Of a DNA stretch of 64,000 nucleotides, positions 1-20,850 are shown one piece after another. Both the position numbers and the translations under genes were made by a program. Location: NCBI GenBank assembly GCA_963978545.1, contig OZ021722.1, forward strand, positions 33,993,365 through 34,057,364. Reading direction: 5' to 3'. The notes under the pieces were generated by a model. That model was not told the origin of the DNA. It worked only from the letters and a program-made list of their open reading frames with translations, and made no database searches. The stretch's first letter is position 1. Each line of letters opens with the position of its first letter. This DNA is from Linyphia triangularis. Its lineage: Eukaryota > Arthropoda > Arachnida > Araneae > Linyphiidae.

Positions 1-31
1 ATATACGACACACTGGCGCCCAACGTGGGGC
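1..31 (+). mobile_element. LTR retroelement edge with tRNA-Lys-type primer-binding site
   Basis: Positions 14-31 read TGGCGCCCAACGTGGGGC, an 18-nt match to the complement of a tRNA-Lys(1,2)-type 3' end including the CCA tail. This is the usual primer-binding site just inside the 5' LTR of a retroelement. The bases before it (..CACA then one spacer base) fit an LTR end, so the LTR itself would lie off the left edge. The following about 350 bases contain an imperfect repeat of 'GGCCTGGATTGAT' (about 30 and 102) but no gag reading frame, so the element is decayed or non-autonomous. Confidence 0.6.
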
Positions 32-421
32 CTGGATTGATGTGGAGAATTAAGAGCCGTAGCCTCGTGCTGATCCCGAAGGAAGCCTTGCCCAACTTGA
101 TGGCCTGGATTGATATCGAAGAATTAAGATTAACTACCATTTTATTGATAGACTAGATTATAAGATTTGTCCCCATTTACAACGAAGAGTACGATGGGAA
201 CAGATACGCATCTTCTTACATATAGCGTCGGGCTTTCTCGCTCTCGGACGCACAGAACCATTCACATTCGTGACTCCAGCTCAAGTAAAAACTAAACTTA
301 TTGGGGTTCACAAAAGTACATACAGGTTTTGAATATACGATAGGGAATCCCCTGGTTCGTGTCGCCCTCTATTGGCGAGACCTAGTATTAATTAATATAT
401 GGATGTCTGTTACACTCTTCA

Positions 422-614
422 ATATCTAAAGAAGGAAGTTAATACAAACAATCAACAAATTAGTTGATAGAATCAGTTATCATTCAATTAAAAAACTTTT
501 AATGCAAATAATCAATTATTACAATTAAGGGAATTAACATAACGTAATTTATTTTTCGATATCTAAAAATTCAAGTTAATACCATCAAACAATCGACAAA
601 TTAGTTGATAGAAG
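422..614. repeat. Imperfect direct repeat, two copies of about 52 bp
   Basis: Two similar segments, 422-473 and 559-614, share 'ATATCTAAA', 'AAGTTAATAC' and 'ACAAATTAGTTGATAGAA'. They are 137 bases apart. No coding potential was seen between 32 and 675. Confidence 0.6.
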
Positions 615-2454
615 TAATCTTTAATAAAATGAGAGAAACACACTTTTGAACTTTAACGATACGAAAGCCGTTAATGTACACACAGGGCCGTCGCTAAGAA
701 TTTCGTTTGGGGGGGCGTTAGACATAATTTTGCCGACTAAAATTAAGACAAGTACGGTGTAAATGTAGAAAATATCCATTAAGGTGTTAATCTATTATTA
801 ATTAAATTTTTTTAATGCAAAATTAACGCATAATTTTTTTTAATTAATATATAATTATTTGTTAAATAATGCGTGATTAATCCTTAATGAGTTAATAACT
901 AATCGTTAATTTTTTTATTTAATTATGAATTATTTTATTTAAGGTGTAATTAATTTTAATTAGTGTTTTTAATATTTTATGACATTTTATTAATACGTAA
1001 TTAATGTCACATTTTAAGTAAATTCTCATCACATTTTAGTTAAAGTTTCATCAAATTCAATTCATTTTTGTTTAATAAATAACCATTTCTTTCCCGAACA
1101 AAGGGGTTAATTTTTCGAAGGGCTTTTTTTTATGGTGGGGGACGCATTTCACTTGCAGAAATAGTGCGTTCTCACAATCTTGAACCAATGAGCAGTACAA
1201 AGGCTCCATTTCAATGCAATTATTTTTTAATTTTCAAATTGCAGTTTCGAAGAAATTAATTAAACGTGTAAAAGTGGATGGAAATCGCACTACAACACAG
1301 AATTAAATAAATGAAAAATATTTATCCCATAGGTGACTCTAATTTAGAATTGTAAAAAAAGTTAATCAAACAAATTGTGGAAAAATTATTCATTGTAAAA
1401 TCCTGGCAGATTATTGCTAAATTACAAAAAAATTACCTTCGCGAAATACTGCGATTTTTATAATAGAGACAATGTCAGGGACATGCACTTACACTCCCTC
1501 CTGCCTTTCGAAAAATAAAGTAATGTGGAAGAAGTAATTCACAAGAACAAAATATATAGGTAGTAAATTATCAATTCGAGCAAAAAATTATGTACAGCTA
1601 TTAGCTAACATCAAATTAGGGAGTCCAATTCCCATTTTTGAAAAATCTAGCATTAAACAAAGACTTTTGCCACCTTATATCTCCCTGTTAGCGATCTGCA
1701 TCTCCCTGCAAACAATCCTGTCGGCGCTCATGGACATTATAATTGCACTTCAAAATACAATAATTATTAAAAACGTTTTGTTAATTAATTTTTAAATACT
1801 TTTTTAAATATTTTCCTAACCAAAAAATAAAAGAGGATTTTACTTTTTCTTGAAAAGTATATTAATAGTAAAACTTAATTTCTTTTAGCAATTTAACACA
1901 AAAATTTACTTCTTAAAAATAGTTACTACGTGTTCATATTTTTTACCAAAACTGCTGGATTGAATTTAATGATTTTTTTTTAGGTTTTTCAGCAATAATT
2001 TCTGCAAATATTATTCGTTTTATTAATAATAATTATTTGTTCCAGAAGGAAAGTATAATGCTAATTTTCTCTAAGCAGGACTAAAAATGAAATGTATTAC
2101 TTAGCATTAAACCAAACTATAATATTATTTATACGTAAAAAAAATAATATACATAAACCTCTATTCTAATAAAGCAGAAATCAAGTTTTATAAAGTAAAT
2201 TATTCTCAACTAACTCACTACCCTTATGAACTTCGAATTTAGTAGCAAAATATTCAGCTCTATAAAAAAGCAAACCATAATTTTCGGCACACAAATAAAA
2301 ACTAAGTAATGAATAGTATACCTGCGGAGTTTTTTTTTTTTGGGGGGGGGGAAGTGGGGGGTATTCAAATCGTCAATGCTATTGTCTTGAGGAAGGAGAA
2401 GTTGCGCATATGATCTTCTAAAGAAAAAAAACGTCACAGTCACCATGATATTAC

Positions 2455-2640
2455 TAAAAAAACCTCCCCCATTTCCCTTTCCCACCTTTAAAGGTTATGA
2501 TCCTAATGTGAGATCTACTGATCCAATTTAAAATATTTTTAAAGTTATTTTGACCAATCTAACTTATCTGAAACACAATGTCTTTCCGATGTTTAATGTA
2601 TAAAGTGGTGAAATCGAGAATAGGTTTGAAAGGGTACTCA
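2455..2640. repeat. Dispersed repeat, copy 1
   Basis: This resembles 20670-20850 on the same strand: both contain an AGG-TATGATC block, then a GAGAT-TACTGATCCAATTT-like block, then a stretch ending near an 'ACC/ACT AATC' motif. Family unknown. It lies within the large hAT-like element. Confidence 0.45.
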
Positions 2641-2833
2641 TTACTTCTAATAGACCAAAACCTGGTTGTAAGTCGGACAACGTCAGGCCGCAGCTATTTG
2701 ACTACAGGAAACATCAAGAAATTTAGATAGTATTATAACAAACCTTTCAACACTTTTCCAATGGTTATTTTATTGCAATAAATGCGACATTGCCTTCCAA
2801 TTTACATGGCATGTATTATTTCAGTAATACATT

Positions 2834-3252
2834 TGTTGTTGTCTCGTATACAAGTGACAGATACAACACCTAGGCACTAATGGTCACTTTTGCCTAGTGG
2901 TTAGCCCGCCTGTCTTCTGATCTAAAGAGTCCAGGATTCGATAACCCGTTAGCGCACCGAATATTCGAACATATCAGTGGCACCATCTACTGCACGACCT
3001 CCGCACTACCACCTCAGCATCTCTGGCAACTCACTGTCATACGCAACGCATTCAACATACACTAAACTCAATCACTCAACTCAATCGTTCCCCCCTTCGC
3101 AACTCACTGGGAAGGGGCTATGTGGTGGTCTCGTGTACAAATGACAGATACAACACCTAGGCACTAGTGATCACTTTTGCCTAGTGGTTAGCACGACTGT
3201 CTTCTGATTTAGGAGTCCCATGTTCGACTCTCCATTACCACATACCGTTACA
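2834..3252 (+). mobile_element. Miniature LTR element (TRIM-like), copy 1
   Basis: The 419-bp unit has direct terminal repeats (2834-2971 and 3121-3252) around 149 non-coding bases. The terminal repeats start with TG and the outer end closes with CA. A purine-rich tract, GGGAAGGGGCTA (3109-3120), sits immediately before the right repeat, where a polypurine tract should be. A 4-bp target duplication CATT flanks it (2830-2833 and 3253-3256). The terminal repeats contain tRNA-like A- and B-box motifs (3182-3192 and 3221-3231). No ORF. A dimeric tRNA-derived SINE is the alternative. Confidence 0.7.
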
Positions 3253-3404
3253 CATTTTTAATAGATGAAGTACTATAAAACATCATTTATAGAGTTCTAC
3301 TTGACATTAATTGCAATAATTTGGCAAAATGTAATAGAAATATATTTCAACAGAATTGTACGCTACTTTCATTTCACTCAACTTCTCGTTCGTAATAAGT
3401 AAAA

Positions 3405-4110
3405 ACTAGGGGTGTGGAACATCGCACAACTTTCAATTGCACTATAATACTGACGTGGTTTGTGTCATCTACAGTATTTATATTTTCATCATGCATTTAG
3501 AATAAATGACCAGTTTGGAGGTAATTCTTGTACGGGTCTAAAATAATAATAATAATAATAATGGTGCTGAGAGGAGAAGAAAAAACTATCGTTGATGAGG
3601 TATGCTCAAGGAAAGAGAGCTCTGTGTTGAAGGCATTCATTTTCCAACTTTTTCGATATTAAAACATTTTTATGGGAATTTCGGAGGTGGGGATGTTTGG
3701 AACACCTTAAGAGGCATTACCACGTCAATTTTTATCAAAATCGTTAGGGCCGTTTTCTTTGCAATCATTGAAAAACATGATTTTTCAATGATAGTGGCAT
3801 CATCATCATCATCACATCATGATAGTATCAGTGATTTTTGATAGTGGCAGCTACCTTATGCGCATGGGCGATTTTGACGAAAACCTTAATGGTAAGTCCC
3901 ATGGTCGCCACTAACCCTCATACCAAATTTGAACATCGTAGGTCAATTTGTTCGGGAGTTATGCTGACCACAGACATACATTTTTCTAGATCACTTTTTT
4001 GAAATCAAGATGTTCCAAAACGTGAATTTTTTTTTTTTTTTTACCGAATGCTATACTTTCATTATTCTATGTATATATACAAATGGGTAATTGAAAGTAA
4101 TAAACCTCGT
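3405..4110 (+). repeat. Non-autonomous DNA element family X, copy A (ends lost)
   Basis: Matches, in opposite orientation, the 46473-47411 element and the right-edge copy at 63540-64000. Shared landmarks are a block related to CATTTTTATGGGAATTTCGG, a GGTGGGGATGTTTGGAACA block, and a GGTCAATTTGTTCGGGAGTT block. It includes a short (AAT)n run at 3542-3562 and a T-run near 4025-4042. A 79-codon frame here (3602-3841) is not conserved in the other copies and is not called a gene. Confidence 0.65.
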
Positions 4111-5221
4111 TGAATAACCTTATAAAATGTATTTTTATTTTTATCTTTATCTAAAAATAAGCAAGTTTTATTCAAAATTGAAACTTCTCGCCAGACCAGT
4201 GGTGTACGTAAGGTATGTATTTGATAAAAGAGGGCTCATTTTCTGGATGTTAAAATTTAGATGTTTTGAAATTTTCTGTAATACTTTCAATTCATATGAC
4301 GTACAATACATACTTTATGTAAATGACGTTTAATAGGCATATCATGGTTTTTGAGGCGTTACCTGACGAACTAAAAATATGTCATCTACTGTAACCCATC
4401 AGAGTTATCTATTAATTGGAAGAATAAGTAATTATTGTCAGTTTCTTCCTGAGGATATAGTATGTACTTATCAGGTGACTGAATTAAAAAACTTACGACA
4501 GTCGACTTGAAGATTTATACAATTAACTGTTCTGATTTGAACTTGAAGGAAAATTATTCATTTTGAAGAGAATTTGTGGAAATCGATACTTGTGCAACAG
4601 TACGGGGTACGGAAGTTATGTTCATATTTAATTTATTTAGAAGCTGTTAGTGACGATATCAACTTAAATGTTCCTGCAAAAAAAGGATATACTTACTCCA
4701 ATTTAAAATTGCCGACACCCAACTTGGGCTGAATTGTGATCAGGATTTTTAAATACTATTGACGATTTTAATTATTTAATTTTTTTTTTCTTCTATTCAA
4801 TGTGTTTTAAAACATCCATCACTTGGCACTTTTAAAGGAATAGATGAAATTTTAGAAATTTGCCTAGTGCAGTCTTTCTTTTCTAAAAACTTTGCGGGGT
4901 GAAATAATGAGGATATCTATGATTTGTGTTCGCAAGATACCTATTATATGTAGGCGGTGGAAAAGACACCGACTCCCTTATAATAGACTTCTAGTGTAAA
5001 AATGCCGATTCGTTAATGTCGGGTGGGTATTTTTAATATTTTTGTTCGACTTTTTTTTTTTTCTTCATATTTTTTTATTCAATTCGATTTTGTTGTGGAT
5101 CTACTTTAAAAAAAAGAGCTCAGAAAAATTTCGAAAATTTGCCGACTGTTCAACTTTCTAAAACTTTGGGGGGGGCGAGACGCCCCCTACGCCCCCCGTT
5201 CGCTTCGTCCCTGTGTACACA

Positions 5222-6540
5222 GTACCTCGGTAAAATGCGGAAAACTCGATTCCGCACGTTAACGGAGCAAATCAGTTAATCTGCAGATTTAGCTAGGTTA
5301 TGTACACATTAACGCCTTTCGAGCTTTAGCAGTAACATCTATAGAAAAAAATTTATTTTACTTAACAAATTAAGCAGTAAATTAACTGTTTATTTTAAAT
5401 TATAGACTAGTTCATAATTAATTGACCTAAAAACTGAAAATATAGTATTCATATGACATCTGCAAGATTTAGGATGGTAATGATACTTTCTGCCTAATTT
5501 ACATTTTTAAGCTTAATTATATTTAAAGTAAATTCATATATTTCAAAAACTTTAATAGCTTTATAAAAATGCAGTTATCAGAGTCCTAAAAATTGCTCAA
5601 AGGTACCTTAAAGAAAATTTTTAAAATTTGAAAATTTTGATATTGTAATCAATTAATTAATAAATATGATTATTATTGTAAATAAATGAATAAATAAATA
5701 AATAAATAAATAAAGCTATTTACACAGGAGAGTAAATTTTTTTTTACTTAAGCAATTTACTTATTGCTTTCTTGAGTGCTTAATAACAAAATGTCGTAAT
5801 CAAATTTTTATATGATAAATTTATGTCAATACCATTCTGCCTTTGTATTTACCATCCTCAGCCTTAATTTTGATGCCCTTAATTTATTTATGTTTGAATA
5901 TTTTATTGATATACTTTTAAATACTAAATTATATCAATCAATATTTTTTTAATTAACTTTATTTGGAGTATAAGTCCTATATTACATAAAACAAAATGTT
6001 ATATTCTCCATCATTATACAAATATAGTTGTACAAAAACTTTTTGTTTTTATTCAAAAAATTAAATTTAATATAAATACACCCAACAGTTAATTTCAAGT
6101 TCTGACCAGTCCATAATTATTGACCTAAAAAAGTGTAATAGTGTAAAAGTGCAAATAAATTTGTATGCTTCATAAACTTTCATAGTTTTATAAAGATACA
6201 GTTCTTAGATTTTTTAAAATTTCTCAATGAAATAAAAATTAAAGTTTTTAGTTAAAATGAAATGAAATTTTAATTTATAAATATTGGAGTCAAAAATCGG
6301 GAGTTACAGGAGTATTTATAGACATTATTATATGTAAGCTTTGGTAGGAATTAAAAGAGTGCGAGTTTATATTCACACGTGAATTTTATACGTTGAATGG
6401 TGTGTTACCACTCGGTGTGAGAACATTTGCTTGGTTTTGTACACATGCATTTATATAAATTAAAAAAAAAAAAAAAAAAAGAGTTGATTATAACTGAACC
6501 AGTTACTAAATAAAAAAAAGTATAATATGCTTGACTTTAC
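5222..6540. other. AT-rich non-coding stretch with a diverged duplication
   Basis: No gene seen. Segments near 5395-5600 and 6090-6260 are diverged copies of each other (shared 'CATAATTATTGACCTAAAAA' type block and 'ATAGTTTTATAAAGATACAG' type block). A (TAAA)n run lies at about 5685-5713 and a poly(A) run at about 6462-6480. Confidence 0.45.
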
Positions 6541-7492
6541 CGTATAAGAGTTAGAGTGAGTAGAGTTATGTCTACTTTCAGAAATTGGTCGTATTTTAGT
6601 ACAGGAACCGCTGTCGCATCTCTCAAATTCGAATTCTTCCTCCTACAAACAACAATCATAGTCATTAAATTTAAATATGCAAAAAACAATGAGGTATTCC
6701 TAAAAGAGATTTACTATATTCATATTTTTTTGTAAACTTTAGAGAAAAATTAAGACTGTTACAATCGCATAATTACTTACACGGATAAAAAAAACATCCG
6801 TGGATTATTCTGCCGTGCTAATTACAAATGCCGTTGTTGCATTTTTTTTTTTACCATACAGAGTTTTTGTTACCAACTCTGTAATTTGTTCTACATAATG
6901 CTGATGTTTAATAGTCGTATCGGCATGGGTGTTAAAAAGTTAATAAATTAGCCAATGAGTTAACAATAATTACATGTAGTAGTTAAACTTTAAACCGCAA
7001 TTTTTCCTCTTGAGCTGAGTTGCAAATACGACTTCTGTGCTTAGCACGGCAGTACTCTTCCTTTTATGAATGATGCTTTTGATATTTGAATACTAAGTGA
7101 AGCACTTTTTATATTATCTGGAAATAAATCTGTGAATTAATTTGGTGTAGAAATTTCAGCTTAAAGGAATACGTAAATATATTTAATGAAAAATAAATTA
7201 AAACATTCTATTCGCTAATACTGAGGAGTAATGTAATTCGAAGTATTTTGACACACATGCATTTAAATTTTTAATTTATTAAGTTTGTTGAATACAAACA
7301 TGTGAGTATTTATAGACAGTATAAAATATATTTTATCCTATTTGAGATGTAAGGCATAATACAAATTGGCTACGAAATAAGATAATTTTATTATATTCTC
7401 AAATAATAAACTTCTAAGGAAAAATAATTTTTAATCTAAAAAAAACTTACCAAATTTTCCTCAGCTAATGAAGGAGAGGGACAGTTACCCAT
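6541..7492 (-). CDS. Unrecognised gene, first two exons, putative N-myristoylated protein (partial)
   Basis: Exon 1 is 7492-7451 (14 codons, begins MGNCPS) and ends at a consensus donor GTAAG. Exon 2 is 6642-6541 (34 codons, both boundaries phase 0), between a pyrimidine-type acceptor (..TTTGTAG) and donor GTAAAG. Exon 2 is acidic at its start (EEEFEFE), followed by CDSGSC and a Ser/His-rich tail. M-G-N-C-P-S fits the N-myristoylation consensus (Gly2, small residue at position 6), and Cys4 is a typical palmitoylation position, so a membrane-tethered cytoplasmic protein is inferred. Later exons would lie below 6541 or outside the window. A second exon with the same start, MGNCPT, is at 37788-37747. 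I do not recognise the protein. It could be a non-coding coincidence, but two exons with matched phase and splice sites argue against that. Confidence 0.45.
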
Positions 7493-7873
7493 TGCAAGCA
7501 AACTCGGAATGTTTTGTTCAAGTTTATTCCACACACTGACTGGAAAATCAGCGAAACACTTCACAACGATAGCTCACATTTAAACACAAAGCGGAAGTAA
7601 TTTTTACGAACCGAAACTTTCTACTCTCGGTGCAGATGGTTATTGCGAAGCAGTGAGTGATGTCATCAGATAGAGACCAATAGAGACTTATGCAGGAGGA
7701 CATTGAACGAATTAGAGGAGGTTGTATCAACGGTCCGTTTCGAAAATAGTCTTTTCTTGCGGTGGATAGAAATAGCCGGTGGATTACAGGACCACTGGAA
7801 TTGAACAGATTGCTTTGAGGGGATGGAAAATGTTGACTTCCTCCATCTTCTGCTTTTAAGGATTGATCGTACG
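7493..7873. other. GC-richer stretch upstream of the MGNCPS exon
   Basis: Noticeably less AT-rich than its surroundings. It lies directly upstream, on the minus strand, of the MGNCPS start at 7492, so it may be 5' UTR or promoter. An open frame of 131 codons (7943-7548) crosses into the neighbouring miniature element and is not credible as a gene. Confidence 0.3.
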
Positions 7874-8164
7874 CAGGGACGAAGGCAGAATTACTTTCAT
7901 GGGAGTGCAAATGGCACACAAGGGGGGGGGGGGGGGAGTGCAAGGCGGTTAATTTCGAAACTTAATTTTTCATTTGAATATCTTAATGAAATTTTAATTA
8001 ATCGTTATGTATTAATTTTCTTATCCATTGAATATTTTTAAACCTATATCATACTTAACTTATATTTCCAGTGATTTTTACTACTTTTCTCCACATTGTT
8101 TTAATTTTTCGAAATCCAGGGTTGTGCAAATGCACCAATTTACACCTTCCTGACTTCGCCCATG
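7874..8164. mobile_element. hAT-type miniature element (MITE), 291 bp
   Basis: Ends CAGGGACGAAGGCAG (7874-7888) and CTGACTTCGCCCATG (8150-8164) are inverted copies at 12 of 15 positions. The flanking 8-mers ATCGTACG (7866-7873) and ATCACACG (8165-8172) match at 6 of 8, the differences being transitions. A G-run (7921-7936) lies just inside the left end, as in the large element at 683-5213, whose right end reads the same CAGGGACGAAG when inverted. No ORF. Confidence 0.65.
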
Positions 8165-10841
8165 ATCACACGAGTAGCCACAGACGACAAACGGGTATTG
8201 TTCAGAATTGCCTTATTAATACCAACCATTAAAATAACATTTTTAGACATTTTTTATTCACAATATTACTCTTGTATCTTTGTCTAAGTATACTGTAAAA
8301 CGGAATAACCAAAGATGATTATAGGGTTAAAAAAACTCCTCTCGAAATATTATACATAAAACTACATGCATTTAACTACTATACGTGATACATCAACCTA
8401 CTCGGGTTCAATTCGATTTCAATTTTCAGCTTTTTAATAAAAGCAATAAAAATCTACTGGTTGGTTTTTCACAATTTCTTCCATTTTTGGGTAGACGAGT
8501 AGAAATATTATTTCCACTTTGGGTCTCGAAATACAGTTGCACAACTGACTCTACCGAATTTAACATACTAACTCTCAGCACATGCTGAGCTCGTACTTTT
8601 GGTATAATTTTAGCATATAATTGTAATTAATTAAACATATTAAAAATATGAAATATTTGAATACGTAACTTCTTAAGATTAGATGATTGCTGTATAACTA
8701 TTAAATTATTGTTATAAAAATAGCCCAATATTATTTAACACCCACACAAGCAATAGGGTGGTTTATTAACAAATAGGACAAGTAGAAGTTGCACCCTAAT
8801 ATCGGGGAAATCGAATCACTTCCGAATTTCAAATTACTATAAATCATTTTATTGTAGACTTAAAATTATGGTAAATTTACCTTGAAATTACTCAGACAAT
8901 AAAGCTTTGGGTAATTATTTAACAACCAATTTTTATTTTTCACTCAGAGGCCAATTATCTGCTATTTATCAATTGATCTCTATGAATGAAAGCAATTATT
9001 TTCTCTCGAACACTTTGTAAGTATTTTTTTTTTTTAATTTATTTAAAATACCGCCAATAAAAGGTTTGTTTCGAATAACTGGAAAATTAGCAATAGCAAT
9101 ATATATTTTTTTTTAATTTAAAAAATACATAATTAATAATGTCTTAAGTATTAAATAATACTTACAATTTTAAATTGTATATCATCAACTAATAACAAAA
9201 TTGTATAGTTAGCCTTAGAAAAATAATCTAATAATTGTCTTTGCAGAATGTATAAATTAACTAGAAATCCTAAAATCAAAATCAGTCCTGGAAAGAAAAA
9301 TCGGCTTTTCAAAATCACTATAATAAAATATTTACAAATTCTTTAATGAACAATTGCGTAAATTATAAAATCAACGACTCAAAATAAAAGAGTTTACTAA
9401 ATTTCTTTGTTTAAGAAAACTGTCATGGACGAATTTCCATTGATACTGAGAGCTTACATAAAATTTGTTCCTTGGTAACCATGCAAATATCAGGAATTTT
9501 TACAAAATCGATATGAAACTCTTAATACTCCCGCTTTGTATTTTGTATGATTGTGAAAAAGAATGTTAAAGTAATACTTCTATTTACCATAACAATAATT
9601 GAATTTTATTAAAAAAAATTATATTAAAATGGTAAAAAAAAAAATACAGATTCGAAGAGTTAAGAGATTGGAGGAGGCTACCACTTGTTGTGGGAACTCA
9701 CATTGATGTCTGGTAAAACTTTTTTTATAAAGGGGCATATAAATTAACTCTGACATCTCAACTTGGTTAATTTTCAGTCTAAAACTCAATACATCTTTTG
9801 TATGAGAGATATTAAATAGTTAATAGTACTTTTTTGTATTTATTATTATAATATTATTCAGGATAAATTTATGACACAACAACTTTTTCTCAAACTTGCT
9901 TCTATTTCTCTTTGGTCTTTTATTCATCCGATTCTACAGTATTTTGATGAAATTGAGTCGATTTAATTATGAAGAGGCTGAAATAGCAATTTAAGATTAA
10001 CATATACTATTATACACTGAAGATGAGCTGTCAGTGAAATTTTTCGAATCACCTAGGTAAACTAATTTCTGTACATCAGGAGTTCTGTTAAAATAGTAAT
10101 TTACATTTGAATAGGTTGCATTTTCACTTCTAATTAATAATTCGACGACGATAAAAAAAATCTATAATTATTTGGAGAGAGGAAATAAATTTCTCTTCTG
10201 GTCTTGTAGATGAATAAACTAAAAATAGAAACCAACATATGATCATTTATTTAATTAAAATTCATAGCATTGAGGGGCATAAATATATCTTTATTCTGTT
10301 TCTATTACTGCTATTTTATTATACAATTTAGTTCTATTTTACATAATAGCACGAGGTTTATAAAATTGTTGCGTTTCATTCTATAAATATTTCCAAAGAA
10401 TTAGTTTTCTTGAGATGTTCATTTGTAACCTCCTATTTCATTTTACTGGAATTCAACACTCATCCTTCGTTGAAGTTTCTGATGAAATCGAAACCATTGC
10501 TATAATTGTGAATACAATTGAGTCGTTAAGGATAGAAATAATGAAGTCAACATAGGGGGGGGGGGGGAAATGTCTTCACCCGAATCTAGATCTTTCACAT
10601 ATTCAACAGGTATATTTTTCATGTTGAGTTCGACCTTCTTTCTTTTTCAAAGTACTTGATACCAAGCATGGAAAAATCAACACATGGAAAACTTTTCAAA
10701 CGCGTTTTTCTGACAACCACCTTTTGTCCAGCTCACCCTTCGTATCCGCAACACCTCAATTATACTATAGTTTATACAAATAGAATTCAAACCATTTATT
10801 CAATGAAAACCACATAAACACAAAACAATTTAAATTAATCT
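8165..10841. other. AT-rich intergenic stretch
   Basis: No gene or splice-flanked exon seen on either strand. It contains homopolymer runs, including G runs at about 10555-10567. It separates the MGNCPS gene from the 3' end of astacin gene A. Confidence 0.4.
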
Positions 10842-10847
10842 TTTATT
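10842..10847 (-). terminator. Poly(A) signal of astacin gene A
   Basis: AATAAA on the minus strand about 157 bases past the gene A stop codon; it is the first canonical hexamer downstream. Confidence 0.45.
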
Positions 10848-11003
10848 CATGATATAAGAAATTCTAAACATAACAATTGACTTGGAATAATAACAAATGT
10901 TCGTTTTTTTACCGTTGTAAATTGGTTTTTGTTCTCCCAAATCAAAAATTATACTTCCTCATTTAAGATAATTTGGTAATTTTTGTCTGCTTTTCTGAAA
11001 CAT

Positions 11004-19196
<8,193 letters not shown>

Positions 19197-20116
19197 CTGT
19201 AAAGATAAAAAGAAATTAGAAATATGCATTTCAAATGTAATTGTATGAGATTAAAAAAAATATTATTCTGCATTTTTATTTTGAAGTACTTTCAAATCTT
19301 AACAGCTATTTATTTTTCCAAAGGAAAGTATTTTAAAGCTTATTTTGTGCTATTATTTAAGGAAACGTAAATGCTTGCCGATTCCCATGTTTTTTTTTAA
19401 CAAATTAAAGCACTTCAAATATAAAACGTTCCCTTTTGAATACACTATCAGTTGATAACTCAAACTATAAAAACTAATGTCTATTAGAAGTATTTGTAAA
19501 TTTATAGAATAAATACCTATATAAATAAAAAATCCAATTTCATTTTTTTATATAAAAATTGTAACAATTGAATATTAAATATTAGGAGGGGAAAAAAACA
19601 AAAAAAAAGAAAAAAAAAAAAAACAAAAAAAAAAAAAAAACAGAAAGAGTTTTTTTAAAAGTATTCGAATAATAATGAATTTTAAATATTACTTTGACAG
19701 CTATCTTAGTCATGTTAACTTTTTGACTCGTATCCTTGTGGCTTCCTTTTCTTGAGTCTTATTCTTATATATTACATCACCACTCAGAAAACCTTTTTAT
19801 TCAAGTTTAAATGAGAAGTTACCTCTGATACACAACTTCTATTAATCGATTTGCTCTGATTTTTCTTATTTTTTCGGTACATTCCATTTCCCGGATGCTT
19901 GATATCAATTCATCCTATATCGTGTCACCAATTGCATCAGGTTCATTAGATGTGCCAACTTATAAATTTCACCATTCCTTCAGGTCACATTACATATAAT
20001 TTAAACTACTAATTGATTTAGCAGACAAAATCTTTATAAGAAAGTATTTTCGTCATGAAAATAACAAGTTGTTAATCAAGATTTGGGATAGAAAGTGCTT
20101 ATCGCAATATTTCATA

Positions 20117-20159
<43 letters not shown>

Positions 20160-20250
20160 TCACTTTTAAAATGCTTTCAACTACTACACAATCCAAAAAT
20201 TAAAGTGTATAATTTTTTTTTAATATTTTTTTTAAAAATCATAGCAATGA
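19197..20250. other. AT-rich stretch upstream of the first gene A exon found
   Basis: Expected home of the missing gene A propeptide exon, but none could be recognised. Contains A-rich runs at about 19600-19640 and a pure poly(A) run of 37 at 20121-20157. Confidence 0.4.
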
Positions 20251-20320
20251 TTGGTTGTTTTCAGATTATCTGGTGCCGTCAGCAATACGAGGGCCATATA
20301 GCGCCGAAACATTCGTCATT
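20251..20320 (-). mobile_element. SINE fragment, 3' end only
   Basis: Reverse complement of the 3' part of the SINE at 39623-39788 (shared GACGAATGTTTCGGCGC and TCTGAAAACAACCAA). Flanked by a perfect 15-bp target duplication AAATCATAGCAATGA at 20236-20250 and 20321-20335. 5' truncation on insertion removed the tRNA-like head. Confidence 0.85.
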
Positions 20321-20669
20321 AAATCATAGCAATGAGTATTTATTTACAAGTATTTCTTTTAAAAAGCGAAATCTCTAAGTGTTTCACTTAAAAGTGAGCG
20401 AGTAAAATCAAATCTAGTCGTCATCTCGCTGTTTTTCTTACTTTAGCATTTAAAAAAAAAATACTTTTATTCAAGTACGATTGTTCAGTTGTTCTATATT
20501 ATTCTTGAGTAATTGAAACAAAGGTCTTTGTAGTATATCGAAAAGTTTCCTTATTTGTGTGGATTTGTAGGATTTCTTTTAATGGAGGCTACAGTTTTAT
20601 ACCGATCTTGATAAAATTTTCCACACTTGATCTTCGAAACAAGTGGAAGGTAACTGGCTGGTTGAAATT

Positions 20670-20850
20670 TGTGGCAATTTTTTCCCCCTTTTCACCTTTG
20701 AAGGAGTATGATCATAATTTGAGATTTATTGAATCAATTTGAATCGTATTATTTTTTTCCGTAGGTATAGTGACTAATCCAGATTATCGGATAAAGTTTG
20801 AAACTTCAATTAGTAGTTAATATTTTGTAGACTGTATTATTAGAAGAGTT
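20670..20850. repeat. Dispersed repeat, copy 2
   Basis: Second copy of the 2455-2640 sequence. The open frame 20557-20742 overlaps it and is not conserved in the other copy. Confidence 0.4.

Larger units (their letters stand above)
683..5213. mobile_element. Large hAT-like element, non-autonomous, 4.5 kb
   Basis: The left end starts CAGGGCCGTCGC at 683 and the right end finishes CGCTTCGTCCCTG at 5213. Their inverted ends match at about 11 of 16 bases. They are flanked by a perfect 8-bp target duplication, TGTACACA, at 675-682 and 5214-5221, as expected for hAT insertion. G-rich blocks sit just inside both ends (about 709-716 and 5168-5175). No transposase frame survives. The interior holds a miniature LTR element (2834-3252), a 3405-4110 repeat and other AT-rich sequence, so it is either a non-autonomous carrier or an old element filled by later insertions. 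It interrupts a smaller repeat whose flanks (about 655-682 and 5298-5325) are inverted copies of each other (CGAAAGCCGTTAATGT type). Confidence 0.7.

Noticed and set aside
3602..3841. 79-codon frame with a terminal SSSSSHH run
   Set aside because: It lies in repeat family X and is not kept open in the other copies.
7548..7943. 131-codon minus-strand frame
   Set aside because: It begins inside a hAT MITE and has no domain, bias or splice support; probably a chance frame in GC-richer DNA.
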